Source: Solibacillus merdavium
Lineage (GTDB): Bacteria; Bacillota; Bacilli; Bacillales_A; Planococcaceae
Direction: 5' to 3'
DNA: 61,348 bases
Assembly: GCF_014836935.1 (NCBI RefSeq)
Contig: NZ_JACSPW010000018.1
Span: forward strand, 1-61,348
The translations under genes were made by a program, and so were the position numbers. Each line of letters opens with the position of its first letter. The stretch's first letter is position 1. A model generated the notes under the pieces. The model saw nothing but the letters and a program-made list of their open reading frames with translations, made no database searches and was not told where the DNA came from. Shown here piece by piece: positions 35,174 to 43,859 of the stretch.

Positions 35174-35293
35174 TTAGAACTTTTTGGCTGATATTAGAAG
35201 GTTCGAAGCACATTTTAGAAGTTCGAGCACTGATATTAGAAAGTTTCAGAGGTTTTTACTATGAAGCATTTATTAGAAAGCATAGCCGAACTC
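35174..35293. repeat. 20-21-bp-period intergenic array (TTAGAA type)
   Basis: TTAGAA occurs at 35174, 35194, 35215, 35236 and 35273, each preceded by AT or TT. Steps are 20, 21, 21 and 37 bp (the last about two units with a degenerate copy). The spacers are unrelated, except that GAGCGATATTAGAA and GTTTCAGAGGTTTTT recur in the array at 41.5 kb. It lies in the divergent gap between the rtcB operon and the LysR-domain gene. Confidence 0.75.
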
Positions 35294-35375
35294 GGCATAA
35301 AGTTCAGAATACTCAATTATACCCTTGCCAATAAACCCACTATTCTTATAGACTTTATAAAAGGGGCGGGTAAAT

Positions 35376-35633
35376 TTGAATATAGATCATATTGAGTCTT
35401 TTATATACGTGGTGGAGTACAAAAGTGTCCATAAAGCTGCGAATGTATTGTTTCTTTCACAACCTACTATTTCGGCACGTATCAAATCACTTGAAGAAAG
35501 TCTAAATGTGAAATTGTTTATTCGTTCTGGACGTAGTTTAACCTTATCAAAAGAAGGAAAGCACTTTTTACCTTACGCCCGAGAAATTGTTTCACTTTAC
35601 CGTAAAAGCCAAATAGAAATTCAGAAACTTTAA
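35376..35633 (+). CDS. Stand-alone LysR-type DNA-binding domain (YtlI-like position)
   Basis: An 85-aa protein consisting only of the LysR winged helix (MNIDHIESFIYVVEYKSVHK, then AANVLFLSQPTISARIKSLEE) and the start of the linker helix. The ~200-residue effector domain is missing. The TTG start follows AAGGGGCGGG, and a terminator comes straight after the stop, so it is not an obvious recent frameshift. In B. subtilis the LysR regulator YtlI precedes the equivalent sulfur operon. This may be a reduced form that still binds DNA, or a decayed gene. Confidence 0.75.
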   Translation: MNIDHIESFIYVVEYKSVHKAANVLFLSQPTISARIKSLEESLNVKLFIRSGRSLTLSKEGKHFLPYAREIVSLYRKSQIEIQKL

Positions 35634-35640
35634 CTTTTAA

Positions 35641-35667
35641 ACATCATTTTTTAAATGGTGTTTTTTA
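35641..35667 (+). terminator. Terminator after the LysR-domain gene
   Basis: ACATCATTT (35641-35649) pairs with AAATGGTGT (35653-35661, one wobble), followed by TTTTTATT, eight bases after the stop codon. Confidence 0.75.
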
Positions 35668-35707
35668 TTGGCCTAAAAATCCCTCCATGCACCAGTATGT
35701 TCCTATT

Positions 35708-35732
35708 TACTGATAGAATTTTTCTATCAGTA
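35708..35732. promoter_or_regulatory. Perfect 10-5-10 inverted repeat before the sulfur operon
   Basis: TACTGATAGA (35708-35717) and TCTATCAGTA (35723-35732) form a perfect dyad 85 bp before the first monooxygenase gene. It is followed by CCCCC, not T, so it is not a terminator. LysR-family sites are interrupted dyads of this size (T-N11-A type), making it a candidate operator for the LysR-domain protein or another sulfur regulator. Confidence 0.5.
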
Positions 35733-35816
35733 CCCCCTTGTAATAATTATCTGAATAATGTTACGATTCATTCATCAAATACAAGTAATTCAATAGGAAT
35801 TAAAGGAGATGGCGTC

Positions 35817-37142
35817 ATGGTGAAGAAACAGGTACATTTCGGTGCAATGATACATGGTGTAGGAGGCCATATTTCAAGCTGGCGACATCCTGAAGTAAAT
35901 CCAAAGCAAAGTGTTGACCTACAATTTTATACACAACAAGCTCAAATTGCAGAACGAGGAAAGTTTGATGTTGTCTTTATCGCAGATGGGCTTTTTATAA
36001 ATGAAAAATCTATTCCACATTTCTTAAATCGTTTTGAACCGGTAACTATCTTATCAGCGCTTGCTGCAGTTACAAATCAGGTTGGTTTAGTTGGAACAAT
36101 TTCAACTTCCTACAGTGAACCTTTCAATGTCGCTCGACAGCTTGCATCACTTGATTTGATTAGTAACGGGCGTGCTGGATGGAATGTCGTAACTACTCCA
36201 CTTGAAAGTACGGCACTAAATTTCAATAAAAAAATTGAGGATCACCCATCACATCCTGAGCGATATGAGATTGCGAAGGAATATTTGGATGTTGTAAAAG
36301 GACTCTGGGATTCTTGGGAAGACGATGCTTTTATTACAGATATTGAAAAGGATTTGTTTTTCGATAAAGAAAAGCTTCATGTGCTTGACTACAAAGGGAA
36401 ATACTTCAACGTTCGTGGTCCTTTGAATATTCAGCGTTCTATCCAAGGTCAACCTGTTATTTTCCAGGCTGGTTCATCTCCTGCAGGAATTGAGCTTGCA
36501 GCACGTGATGCAGATGCCGTATTTTCAGCACCTAAATCACTTGAAGAAAGCCAGCAATTCAAACAAAAACTAGCAGATGCTTCTTTAAATGTAGGGCGTA
36601 ATACGGAGCTGAAGCTGTTCCCGGGCATCTCCCCTATTGTTGGAGATACAGCCGAAGAGGCGGAAAAGCGTTATTGGGAAGTTGCCGAGCTTGTATCGGA
36701 TGAAAAAGCACTTGCCTATTTAGGTCGCTATTTCGATCATCATGACTTCAGTCAATATAATATTGATGCCCCGTTCCCTGAACTTGGTGACCTAGGACGA
36801 AACAGTTTCCAGGCGTTTACGGATCGCATTAAGCAATATGCAAAAGAAGAAAAACTAACATTGCGTGAAGTCGCACTTCGTGAAGCTACACCGCGCTCGA
36901 ATTTCATTGGTACACCGGAGCATATTGCAGATGAGATCATTCGCTGGATTGATGCAGATGCTGCAGACGGCTTTATTATTACAACGGTTGCACCACATAC
37001 ATTGGAAGATTTCGTTGAAAAAGTTGTACCAATTCTACAAGAAAAGGGTTATTACCGTGAAGACTACCCTGCTTCGACTTTACGTGAGAACTTAGGATTA
37101 CCAATTAAAGAAAACCGTTATTCGAAGCAGCTTATTAAATAA
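35817..37142 (+). CDS. ytnJ: FMN-dependent LLM monooxygenase (NtaA/SnaA/DszA family, YtnJ-like)
   Basis: A 441-aa flavin-dependent monooxygenase. The N-terminal [14 protein letters not shown], the FIADGLF strand, the [12 protein letters not shown] segment and the [14 protein letters not shown] block are those of the NtaA/DszA/YtnJ group. It oxidises a small sulfur or amine compound using reduced FMN. I begin at the ATG at 35817 behind AAAGGAG; the long upstream extension would cover the operator. It leads an operon resembling B. subtilis ytmI-tcyJKLMN-ytmO-ytnIJ, so breakdown of modified cysteine derivatives is likely. Confidence 0.85.
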   Translation: MVKKQVHFGAMIHGVGGHISSWRHPEVNPKQSVDLQFYTQQAQIAERGKFDVVFIADGLFINEKSIPHFLNRFEPVTILSALAAVTNQVGLVGTISTSYSEPFNVARQLASLDLISNGRAGWNVVTTPLESTALNFNKKIEDHPSHPERYEIAKEYLDVVKGLWDSWEDDAFITDIEKDLFFDKEKLHVLDYKGKYFNVRGPLNIQRSIQGQPVIFQAGSSPAGIELAARDADAVFSAPKSLEESQQFKQKLADASLNVGRNTELKLFPGISPIVGDTAEEAEKRYWEVAELVSDEKALAYLGRYFDHHDFSQYNIDAPFPELGDLGRNSFQAFTDRIKQYAKEEKLTLREVALREATPRSNFIGTPEHIADEIIRWIDADAADGFIITTVAPHTLEDFVEKVVPILQEKGYYREDYPASTLRENLGLPIKENRYSKQLIK

Positions 37143-37161
37143 CTTAAGGAGGAGCCACCAA

Positions 37162-37914
37162 ATGATCAAGCTAGAAAATATTCATAAAAGCTTTGGCAAA
37201 ATGGACGTTTTAAAAGGGATTGACCTTGAAGTAAACAAGGGAGATATTATTTCAATTCTTGGTCCAAGTGGCTCAGGAAAAACAACGTTACTCCGTTGCA
37301 TCAACTTTTTGGAAAAGGCAAATGAAGGAACTATCACAATTGATAATCTATCGCTCAATGTGAAAACTGCAGCTAAAAAGGACATTATTGCATTACGCAA
37401 AAAGACAGCGATGGTTTTCCAGAGCTATAACCTCTTTCAGCATAAAACGGTTTTGCAAAATATAACTGAAGGCTTGCTCGTTGTTCAAAAGAAACCTGTG
37501 AAGGAAGCAAAAGAAATTGCATTAGAGCTATTAAAAAAAGTAGGTCTTGAACATAAAGCGGATGCTTACCCAAGCGAGTTATCAGGGGGTCAACAGCAGC
37601 GAGTCGGTATTGCGAGAGCATTGGCGTTAAATCCCGAGGTCATTTTATTTGATGAGCCGACTTCTGCTTTAGATCCGGAGCTTGTCGGTGAAGTGCTGGA
37701 TGTCATTCGGAAAATCGCAAAATCAGGTATTACGATGATTATTGTCACACATGAAATGAATTTTGCCCGAGAAGTATCAAGCCGTATTGTGTTTATGGAT
37801 GGTGGCGTTGTGTTGGAAGAAGCAGAACCTCAGATCATTTTTAATACGCCAAAACATGAGCGGACAAAACAATTTTTAAAACGGTTAACGCCAGAGCTTA
37901 CATTTGATATTTAA
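37162..37914 (+). CDS. tcyN: Cystine/amino acid ABC transporter ATP-binding protein
   Basis: A 250-aa polar amino-acid-type ABC ATPase with Walker [10 protein letters not shown], signature [15 protein letters not shown] and Walker [15 protein letters not shown]. It energises the two permeases encoded 3 kb downstream in the same operon. The ATG follows AAGGAGG, 19 bp after the monooxygenase gene. Confidence 0.9.
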   Translation: MIKLENIHKSFGKMDVLKGIDLEVNKGDIISILGPSGSGKTTLLRCINFLEKANEGTITIDNLSLNVKTAAKKDIIALRKKTAMVFQSYNLFQHKTVLQNITEGLLVVQKKPVKEAKEIALELLKKVGLEHKADAYPSELSGGQQQRVGIARALALNPEVILFDEPTSALDPELVGEVLDVIRKIAKSGITMIIVTHEMNFAREVSSRIVFMDGGVVLEEAEPQIIFNTPKHERTKQFLKRLTPELTFDI

Positions 37915-37926
37915 GGAGAGAAAAAA

Positions 37927-38928
37927 ATGGGTTATCACTTATCTATTTTAGATCAGGCTCCTGTTATAGAAGACGCTTCAAACGCGCTAACCCTTCAACG
38001 AACAGTAGAGCTTGCCCAGCTTGCAGAACAGCTAGGGTATAAACGATTTTGGGTTTCTGAACATCATCATTCACATGAAGTAGCGAGCTCCTCTCCAGAA
38101 GTGCTCGTCAGTTATATTCTTGCTAAAACAAATAAGATTCGGGTAGGTTCTGGTGGTGTAATGCTTTCTCACTATAGCCCTTATAAAGTGGCCGAGAACT
38201 TTCAAGTTTTAACGAACTTGGCAGGAGATCGTGTGGACCTCGGTGTTGGGAAAGCACCAGGTGGACTTCCTTTAGCTACGGCAGCTTTACAATATGGCGT
38301 AGCTGAAGCAAGTAACGATTTCAATGAACGTCTACGTTTACTAAAGGGTTTTATTGAAAACAAGCTTCCTGAGGACGATCCTTTTGCAAAGCTGGAAGTA
38401 ACGCCAACTAGTGAAGTCGCTCCAGAGATCATTTTACTGGGTGGTAGTGTTGCAAGTGCCGAATATGCTGGTCAGTTAGGGTTTACTTATGTGTTTGCCC
38501 AATTTATTAATAGCGATAAGCAAGTGCTTATTGATGCAATTGCTGCATATAAAAAGCATTCTCCAAACGGGAAATTCGGCGTCGCATTTGCTGTTATTGC
38601 AGCGAAGAATGAGGCAACTGCACACGCTTATGCAGAAGGTCATGAAATTTATAAAGTGCATTTAGCAAGTGGCCGTACACTCACACTTCATACAAAAGAA
38701 GCTGCAGAAGAATTCGGGCAGCAATCCGGTGAATCGTATGAGGTCAAACGGTATGAAGCAAACATTTTAAGCGGTACACCCGAACAAATTAAAGAAACAC
38801 TTGATCAATATTATGCATTAGGTGTAACAGAATTCATTTTTCATACACCCATTAAAAATCACGAAGCACGTCGCACATCTTATGAGCTACTTAGTCCAAA
38901 ACATTTGCTTGCGGCAGTGACGGTATAA
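37927..38928 (+). CDS. ytmO: LLM-class flavin-dependent oxidoreductase (YtmO-like)
   Basis: A 333-aa luciferase-like monooxygenase. It has the bacterial-luciferase-like KRFWVSEHHH motif and GSGGVMLSHYSPYKVAENFQ near residue 85. It differs from the upstream NtaA-type enzyme, giving the operon two distinct flavin monooxygenases, as in B. subtilis. The substrate is probably an S-substituted cysteine product. The ATG follows AAGGAGAG, 12 bp after tcyN. Confidence 0.87.
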   Translation: MGYHLSILDQAPVIEDASNALTLQRTVELAQLAEQLGYKRFWVSEHHHSHEVASSSPEVLVSYILAKTNKIRVGSGGVMLSHYSPYKVAENFQVLTNLAGDRVDLGVGKAPGGLPLATAALQYGVAEASNDFNERLRLLKGFIENKLPEDDPFAKLEVTPTSEVAPEIILLGGSVASAEYAGQLGFTYVFAQFINSDKQVLIDAIAAYKKHSPNGKFGVAFAVIAAKNEATAHAYAEGHEIYKVHLASGRTLTLHTKEAAEEFGQQSGESYEVKRYEANILSGTPEQIKETLDQYYALGVTEFIFHTPIKNHEARRTSYELLSPKHLLAAVTV

Positions 38929-38944
38929 ATAGGAGGAAAAAGAA

Positions 38945-39208
38945 ATGACACAAGTAATTGTTTGGTCTAAAGATGGTTGTTCTTATTGTGAGGAAGTAAA
39001 AACGTATTTACAGCAAAACCAAATTGACTATCGCGTAGTCGATGTGACAAATAATGATTCCTACCGGGATATTTTAGATATTAAATATGGTATTCGCTAT
39101 GTACCGGTTGTTGAAATCGGTCAGGATAATTCATATGTAGGGGTTACAGAGCTTGGAATTGAGCATTTAGAAAAAGCATTGAAAGCATATGAAGAGGTGA
39201 AAGCATAA
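38945..39208 (+). CDS. ytnI: Glutaredoxin-like redox protein (YtnI-like)
   Basis: An 87-aa glutaredoxin-fold protein with a CxxC active site in DGCSYCEEV and the cis-proline segment YVPVVEIG. It probably reduces disulfides of imported cystine-type compounds. It begins after GGAGG and its stop overlaps the start of the next gene (TAATG). The gene content matches ytnI of the B. subtilis operon. Confidence 0.87.
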   Translation: MTQVIVWSKDGCSYCEEVKTYLQQNQIDYRVVDVTNNDSYRDILDIKYGIRYVPVVEIGQDNSYVGVTELGIEHLEKALKAYEEVKA

Positions 39209-40017
39209 TGAAAAAACGATTACTATCTGCTATTTTATTGGCCGGAGCATTACTATCAGCATGTGGCAGTGATTCGGATGTAGCTTCAACGAATGCAAAT
39301 AACAATGAGGATGCAAAAAAGGTTGTTATCGGTACTGGGTCCCAGTTTATTAATATTTGTTTTTATGATGAGGATGGCAATTTAACTGGATATGATATCG
39401 AATTGTTAAAGGAAATCGATCAGCGCCTGCCACAATATGAATTTGATTTTGAGGTAATGGATTTCTCGAATTTACTTCTTAGTTTAGAGACGAAGAAAAT
39501 TGATGTAATCGCACATAATATGGCTAAAAACCCTGAGCGTGAGGAAAAGTTCCTATTCAATTCACAGCCATATAATGCAGTACCTACTCATGTCGTTGTT
39601 AATGAAAAAAATACTGATATTCAATCAATTGATGATTTAAACGGGAAAACAGTTGGTCTTGCACCAACAAGTAATGCGGCACTCTTTGTTGAAGATTACG
39701 TAGCGAAAAACAACATGGATACTAAGCTAACGTACATTACATCTACACCGGATATTTTAAATCAATTAAAAACAGATCGCATTCAGGCGATTTTCCAGTT
39801 CCCCTTCTCAGTGGAAATATTTAACCGTGAATCTGATGCACAGTTGAAATTAGTTGGCGAGCCACTAATCTTCTCTGAAATCTTCTTCATGCTAAATAAG
39901 CAAGATGAACAATTAGCTGCAGATATCGATGAAGTATTAGTCGAGTTGATTGACGATGGTACTGTTAAGGAATTAAGTGAAAAATGGCTTGGTGCCGACT
40001 TCTCGGTTGAACTATAA
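39208..40017 (+). CDS. tcyK: Amino acid ABC transporter substrate-binding lipoprotein
   Basis: A 269-aa family 3 solute-binding protein. A lipoprotein signal ends in LLSAC (Cys19). The segments GYDIELLKEIDQRL, AHNMAKNPEREEKFLFN and GKTVGLAPTSNAALF mark the bilobed fold. It should bind cystine or a related sulfur amino acid. B. subtilis has two such proteins here (TcyJ and TcyK); this operon has one, so the assignment between the two is arbitrary. Confidence 0.85.
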   Translation: MKKRLLSAILLAGALLSACGSDSDVASTNANNNEDAKKVVIGTGSQFINICFYDEDGNLTGYDIELLKEIDQRLPQYEFDFEVMDFSNLLLSLETKKIDVIAHNMAKNPEREEKFLFNSQPYNAVPTHVVVNEKNTDIQSIDDLNGKTVGLAPTSNAALFVEDYVAKNNMDTKLTYITSTPDILNQLKTDRIQAIFQFPFSVEIFNRESDAQLKLVGEPLIFSEIFFMLNKQDEQLAADIDEVLVELIDDGTVKELSEKWLGADFSVEL

Positions 40018-40034
40018 AAAGGAGGTAATGATGC

Positions 40035-40733
40035 ATGTCGAGCTTCTTCGATATTGGCTATGTATTTGAAGCCATTCCAAAACTACTAAGCTATTTACAC
40101 ATAACAATCGAAATATTAGTGTTATCGATTTTCTTTGGGCTCATTCTGGGCATCATCATTGCCGTTCCACGCCTTTATAAAATCCCTATCCTTAAACAAA
40201 TCGCTACACTTTATATTTCATTTATTCGTGGGACACCAATTTTAATTCAATTATTTTTAATTTTTTATGGGCTACCGTTTATTGTAGGGATGGTCGGGAT
40301 TGATATTACGCGAATGGATGCTTTCATCTTTGTCGTTATTACATATACACTCAGCAATGCAGCAGCTTTTGCAGAAATATTCCGTGCAGCAATTCAATCG
40401 GTTGATTACGGGCAAGCTGAAGCTGCTCAATCAATCGGTATGACAAGTTGGCAAACTTTCTCGCGTATTGTGTTTCCACAAGCATTGCGCGTAGCTTTCC
40501 CAAACATTGCGAGCACGTCCATTAGCTCATTAAAAGATACCTCGCTTGCCTTCTCAATCGGAGTAATGGATATGATGGGGCGAGGCGATACACTCATTAC
40601 AGCTACGATGAATGCGCTCGAAGTATATGTAGCACTCGCTATTATTTATTATGTTATTGTTCTGCTGCTGGAGTACGGCTATAAATTTATTGAACGTTAT
40701 TTAAATCGCTATCTTGTAAAAGAGGCAATATAG
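40035..40733 (+). CDS. tcyL: Amino acid ABC transporter permease
   Basis: A 232-aa HisM/GlnP-type permease with five membrane helices and the EAA loop (EAAQSIGMTSWQTFSRIVFPQALR) that docks the ATPase. FIRGTPILIQLFLIFYGLP marks the polar amino acid group. It pairs with the next permease to form the channel. GGAGG lies shortly before the ATG. Confidence 0.88.
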   Translation: MSSFFDIGYVFEAIPKLLSYLHITIEILVLSIFFGLILGIIIAVPRLYKIPILKQIATLYISFIRGTPILIQLFLIFYGLPFIVGMVGIDITRMDAFIFVVITYTLSNAAAFAEIFRAAIQSVDYGQAEAAQSIGMTSWQTFSRIVFPQALRVAFPNIASTSISSLKDTSLAFSIGVMDMMGRGDTLITATMNALEVYVALAIIYYVIVLLLEYGYKFIERYLNRYLVKEAI

Positions 40734-40743
40734 GGGGAATACG

Positions 40744-41448
40744 ATGCAGTTGGATTTCAATTTTATTATGTATGCGCTAAAAGAACTCAGCAAAGTCATT
40801 CCTTTTACATTGTTTTTAGCCTTTACCCCAATTATTTTAGGGTTTGTAATTGGTCTAATCGTTGCCTTTATTCGCATGAGTGATTTAAAAATTATAAAAG
40901 CATGTGCAAACTTCTATGTTTCCTTTTACCGTGGAACCCCAGTAATTATGCATATTTTCATTATTTATTTCGGTTTTACAAATTTGGCCCAGGAAGTGCT
41001 CAACGTATCCCTTAATGGCATCCCTCTTTATGTGTTCGTATTAATTGCGTTAACTTTAAATGCAGGAGCATTTTTATCTGAAATTATACGTAGTGGTATT
41101 TTAAGTGTTTCAAAGGGGCAGATTGAAGCAGCCCAATCCATTGGAATGACGATGAGCCAAACATTTAGACGTATCATTTTTCCACAGGCAATTGTTGCGG
41201 CGATCCCTAATTTAACAAATATATGTACTGCATTTTTACATGCCACATCGATCGCCTTTTTAATTTCTGTGACTGAAATAACAGGTACAGCCAATATTAT
41301 TGCGGCAAGCAATTTAAAATTTTTGGAAGCCTTTATCGCGGCGGCGGTTATTTATTGGGTCATTTCCATTTTAATCGAAGTTCTTTCGGCAAAAATTGAA
41401 AAGAAAGTTACAAAGCATATCCGAAGTGGCGTTGTACAAAATACATGA
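40744..41448 (+). CDS. tcyM: Amino acid ABC transporter permease
   Basis: A 234-aa permease of the same family, with FYRGTPVIMHIFIIYFGF and the EAA loop EAAQSIGMTMSQTFRRIIF. It ends the sulfur operon, 10 bp after tcyL, and is followed by a terminator. The two permeases are clearly related but diverged, as expected for a heterodimer. Confidence 0.88.
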   Translation: MQLDFNFIMYALKELSKVIPFTLFLAFTPIILGFVIGLIVAFIRMSDLKIIKACANFYVSFYRGTPVIMHIFIIYFGFTNLAQEVLNVSLNGIPLYVFVLIALTLNAGAFLSEIIRSGILSVSKGQIEAAQSIGMTMSQTFRRIIFPQAIVAAIPNLTNICTAFLHATSIAFLISVTEITGTANIIAASNLKFLEAFIAAAVIYWVISILIEVLSAKIEKKVTKHIRSGVVQNT

Positions 41449-41452
41449 AATG

Positions 41453-41480
41453 AAGCGTTCCTATTTGGGACGCTTTTTTA
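41453..41480 (+). terminator. Terminator of the tcy operon
   Basis: AAGCGTTCC (41453-41461) pairs with GGGACGCTT (41467-41475; one wobble), then TTTTTTATT. Confidence 0.88.
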
Positions 41481-41481
41481 T

Positions 41482-41560
41482 TTAAGAAATCGAGCGATAT
41501 TAGAAGTTTCAGAGGTTTTTTAGAAACTCCTCATACTTATTAGAAAACCAAAGTTGTTCC
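41482..41560. repeat. 20-bp-period intergenic array (TTAGAA type)
   Basis: TTAGAA at 41500, 41520 and 41540, exactly 20 bp apart, with a degenerate TTAAGAA at 41482. The block is bounded by the terminators of two convergent operons (tcy and hut). The stretches GAGCGATATTAGAA and GTTTCAGAGGTTTTT are shared with the 35.2-kb array. Confidence 0.7.
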
Positions 41561-41573
41561 GGTTCAGCGGATA

Positions 41574-41614
41574 CAAAAAACCGAATTTCCCCATCTATGA
41601 AAGGAAATTCGGTT
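41574..41614 (-). terminator. Terminator of the hut operon
   Basis: AACCGAATTTCC and GGAAATTCGGTT (41579-41590, 41603-41614) form a perfect 12-bp stem; on the minus strand it is followed by TTTTTT. Confidence 0.9.
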
Positions 41615-41619
41615 AATCT

Positions 41620-42588
41620 TCATTTCAAATGCACAAACCGCGAGACCATCATCGTTAAAAATGCATAGGCTCCCGCTTTTACTGTTTGGAGTTCACTTGT
41701 ATCTCGGTGCGGATCTAAACATACGAAGTCCATACCGCGGACGATCTCGTACTTCCCTACTTCATGCAGCAAATCAAAAAGCTCATCTGTTCGCATTCCG
41801 CCTGGTGTTGAAGCAGGTACTCCGGGTGCGTATGCAATATCGAGTACATCCATATCGACAGTCACGTAAACAAGATCCACTTTTTCAGCAAGCTGCTGCA
41901 TGACATCCGTTATAACTGTAGCCGCTCCATGACGCCGGAAATCCTTTAATGTAATACGGTTTACCCCATAGTGATCAGCAGCACGGATAAGGCTTGAGGC
42001 ATTGTAAAAGCCGTGCAGTCCGATATTGTAAACATCTTCACCACGCACAACACCCGCATCTAGTAGCTGGCGAATCGGTGTACCATTTGTCGGGCCATCA
42101 GAATCCGTTGCACGTAAATCAAGGTGGGTATCAAATTGCAAAATGCCAATACGCTTCCCTGAATGCTTTGCAAATGCTCGGACAATGGGTGCTGTAATCG
42201 AGTGATCGCCGCCGATTTGCACGTAAAAGCTATTCGGGCAACCTTCCATTACATCCGTCATCGCCTGTTCAATATTTTCATGACACTGCAAAATATTTGT
42301 CCCGTGCAATTTTACATCGCCTAAATCGGCAACACGGAGCGCTCGGAAGTCAACGTTTTCATCAATTGAATATGTCGTGAAATAATTCCAGCTTTTACGG
42401 AAATAATCGGGATACTCCGAAGCTGCAGATGCACTAATCGAAGAACGAGATAACGGAACGCCTGTTATGACTACATCATAATCATCTGAACATTCCCCGT
42501 AGCTTGGTTCAATCCAGTCCTTCACCTTCATATCTTCATGCTCAGTACGATTCCAAGTAGTGGCTGGGCTTACTAATAACGATTTCAC
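41620..42588 (-). CDS. hutG: Formimidoylglutamase (arginase family)
   Basis: A 322-aa ureohydrolase that hydrolyses N-formimino-glutamate to glutamate and formamide, the last histidine-degradation step in Bacillus. Binuclear manganese ligands are visible in IGGDHSIT, DTHLDLR and VDMDVLDIAYAPG. The GTG start overlaps the hutI stop by 4 bp (GTGA), behind AAAGGTGG. Position in the hut operon separates it from agmatinase or arginase. Confidence 0.9.
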   Translation of the reverse strand: MKSLLVSPATTWNRTEHEDMKVKDWIEPSYGECSDDYDVVITGVPLSRSSISASAASEYPDYFRKSWNYFTTYSIDENVDFRALRVADLGDVKLHGTNILQCHENIEQAMTDVMEGCPNSFYVQIGGDHSITAPIVRAFAKHSGKRIGILQFDTHLDLRATDSDGPTNGTPIRQLLDAGVVRGEDVYNIGLHGFYNASSLIRAADHYGVNRITLKDFRRHGAATVITDVMQQLAEKVDLVYVTVDMDVLDIAYAPGVPASTPGGMRTDELFDLLHEVGKYEIVRGMDFVCLDPHRDTSELQTVKAGAYAFLTMMVSRFVHLK

Positions 42589-43853
42589 AGTAAGCTGCCA
42601 CCTTTCACGACTACTTTCCCTGCTTTAATAACGGTATCCGTATGATTCATACCATAGAAATATTGAAGTTGCTTATAGTTTGGCACGTCCAAAATAAGGA
42701 CATCTGCCAGCTTCCCTTTTTCAAGCGTCCCAACATTATCAGCTCGATTAATTGCATGAGCCGCATTAATTGTAGTTGCACAAAGCACTTCTTCCATCGT
42801 CATCCCCATGTTCATACATGCCAGATTTTGAATAAATGGTAGGCTAATTGTGGGAGATGAACCCGGATTAAAGTCTGTGGAAATCGCTACCGGCACTCCG
42901 CTATCCACCATCAGACGCCCTCTTGCATAAGGGGCACGCAAGAAAAAGGCTGTTCCCGGTAATAGCACTGCAATCGTTCCTGCTTTTGCCATAGCAGCAA
43001 TCCCTTCATCAGATGCAACAAGTAAATGTTCCGCTGAAATGGCACCAACTTCCGCAGCAAGCTCGGCTCCTTCGTATGGTTCAATTTCATCTGCGTGAAT
43101 TTTCGGTGTTAGCCCATAAGCTTTCCCTGCTTCTAAAATTAGGCGAGACTGTGCAGGCGTGAATACGCCTTTCTCGCAAAATACATCATTAAATTCAGCA
43201 AGTCCAAGCTCAGCCACCTTTGGAATCATTTGCTCAATAATTATTTTCACAAATTCATCCTCATTACCCTTATATTCTTTTGGAACGGCATGAGCACCCA
43301 TAAAGGTCGAAACAACATCCACTTGATGATTTTCCTGTATTTTTTTCGTTACATACAGTTGCTTCAGTTCGGTCTCCATGTCTAATCCGTAACCTGATTT
43401 AGCCTCCACCGTCGTAATACCATGACGTAAAAAATTATTTAAATGCTCATATGTTTTATCATATAGTTCGTCAAAGGACGCTTCACGCGTTTTTGTCGTC
43501 GTGTAATGAATACCGCCCCCGGCATTCATAATATCCATATATGATTTGCCGGCAAGGCGCATATTGAGTTCATGCTCCCTTGTTCCACCATGCACTAAAT
43601 GTGTGTGGCAGTCGACTAGGCCTGGCATGACAATTTTGCCGCGCGCATCAATGACATCTGCGTTATTTACCAAATGCGGAAACTCGTTCTTAATCTCTTC
43701 AAGAGGGGCAATCATTGCGATACGATCGCCCTCAATTAGAATACTCACTTCTTTTTTTAAACCTAGCTCGCTCATCTGTTCACGGCGGCGAGGCAATTTT
43801 ACCTCGCTCGCCAATGTTAATACTTCATTTGCATTGTTTATTAAAATAGCCAA
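42585..43853 (-). CDS. hutI: Imidazolonepropionase
   Basis: A 422-aa amidohydrolase that opens the imidazolone ring to formiminoglutamate. The metal site HTHLVHGG (after MPGLVDC), the KIHADEIEPY strand and the AISTDFNPGSSPT region are characteristic. It begins with TTG at 43853, behind AAAGGATG, six bases after hutU. Confidence 0.93.
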   Translation of the reverse strand: MAILINNANEVLTLASEVKLPRRREQMSELGLKKEVSILIEGDRIAMIAPLEEIKNEFPHLVNNADVIDARGKIVMPGLVDCHTHLVHGGTREHELNMRLAGKSYMDIMNAGGGIHYTTTKTREASFDELYDKTYEHLNNFLRHGITTVEAKSGYGLDMETELKQLYVTKKIQENHQVDVVSTFMGAHAVPKEYKGNEDEFVKIIIEQMIPKVAELGLAEFNDVFCEKGVFTPAQSRLILEAGKAYGLTPKIHADEIEPYEGAELAAEVGAISAEHLLVASDEGIAAMAKAGTIAVLLPGTAFFLRAPYARGRLMVDSGVPVAISTDFNPGSSPTISLPFIQNLACMNMGMTMEEVLCATTINAAHAINRADNVGTLEKGKLADVLILDVPNYKQLQYFYGMNHTDTVIKAGKVVVKGGSLL

Positions 43854-43859
43854 AGTTCA

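Noticed and set aside
35780-35806. CymR-type site before the sulfur operon
   Set aside because: A GGAATT half is present, but the upstream half of the motif does not fit well.
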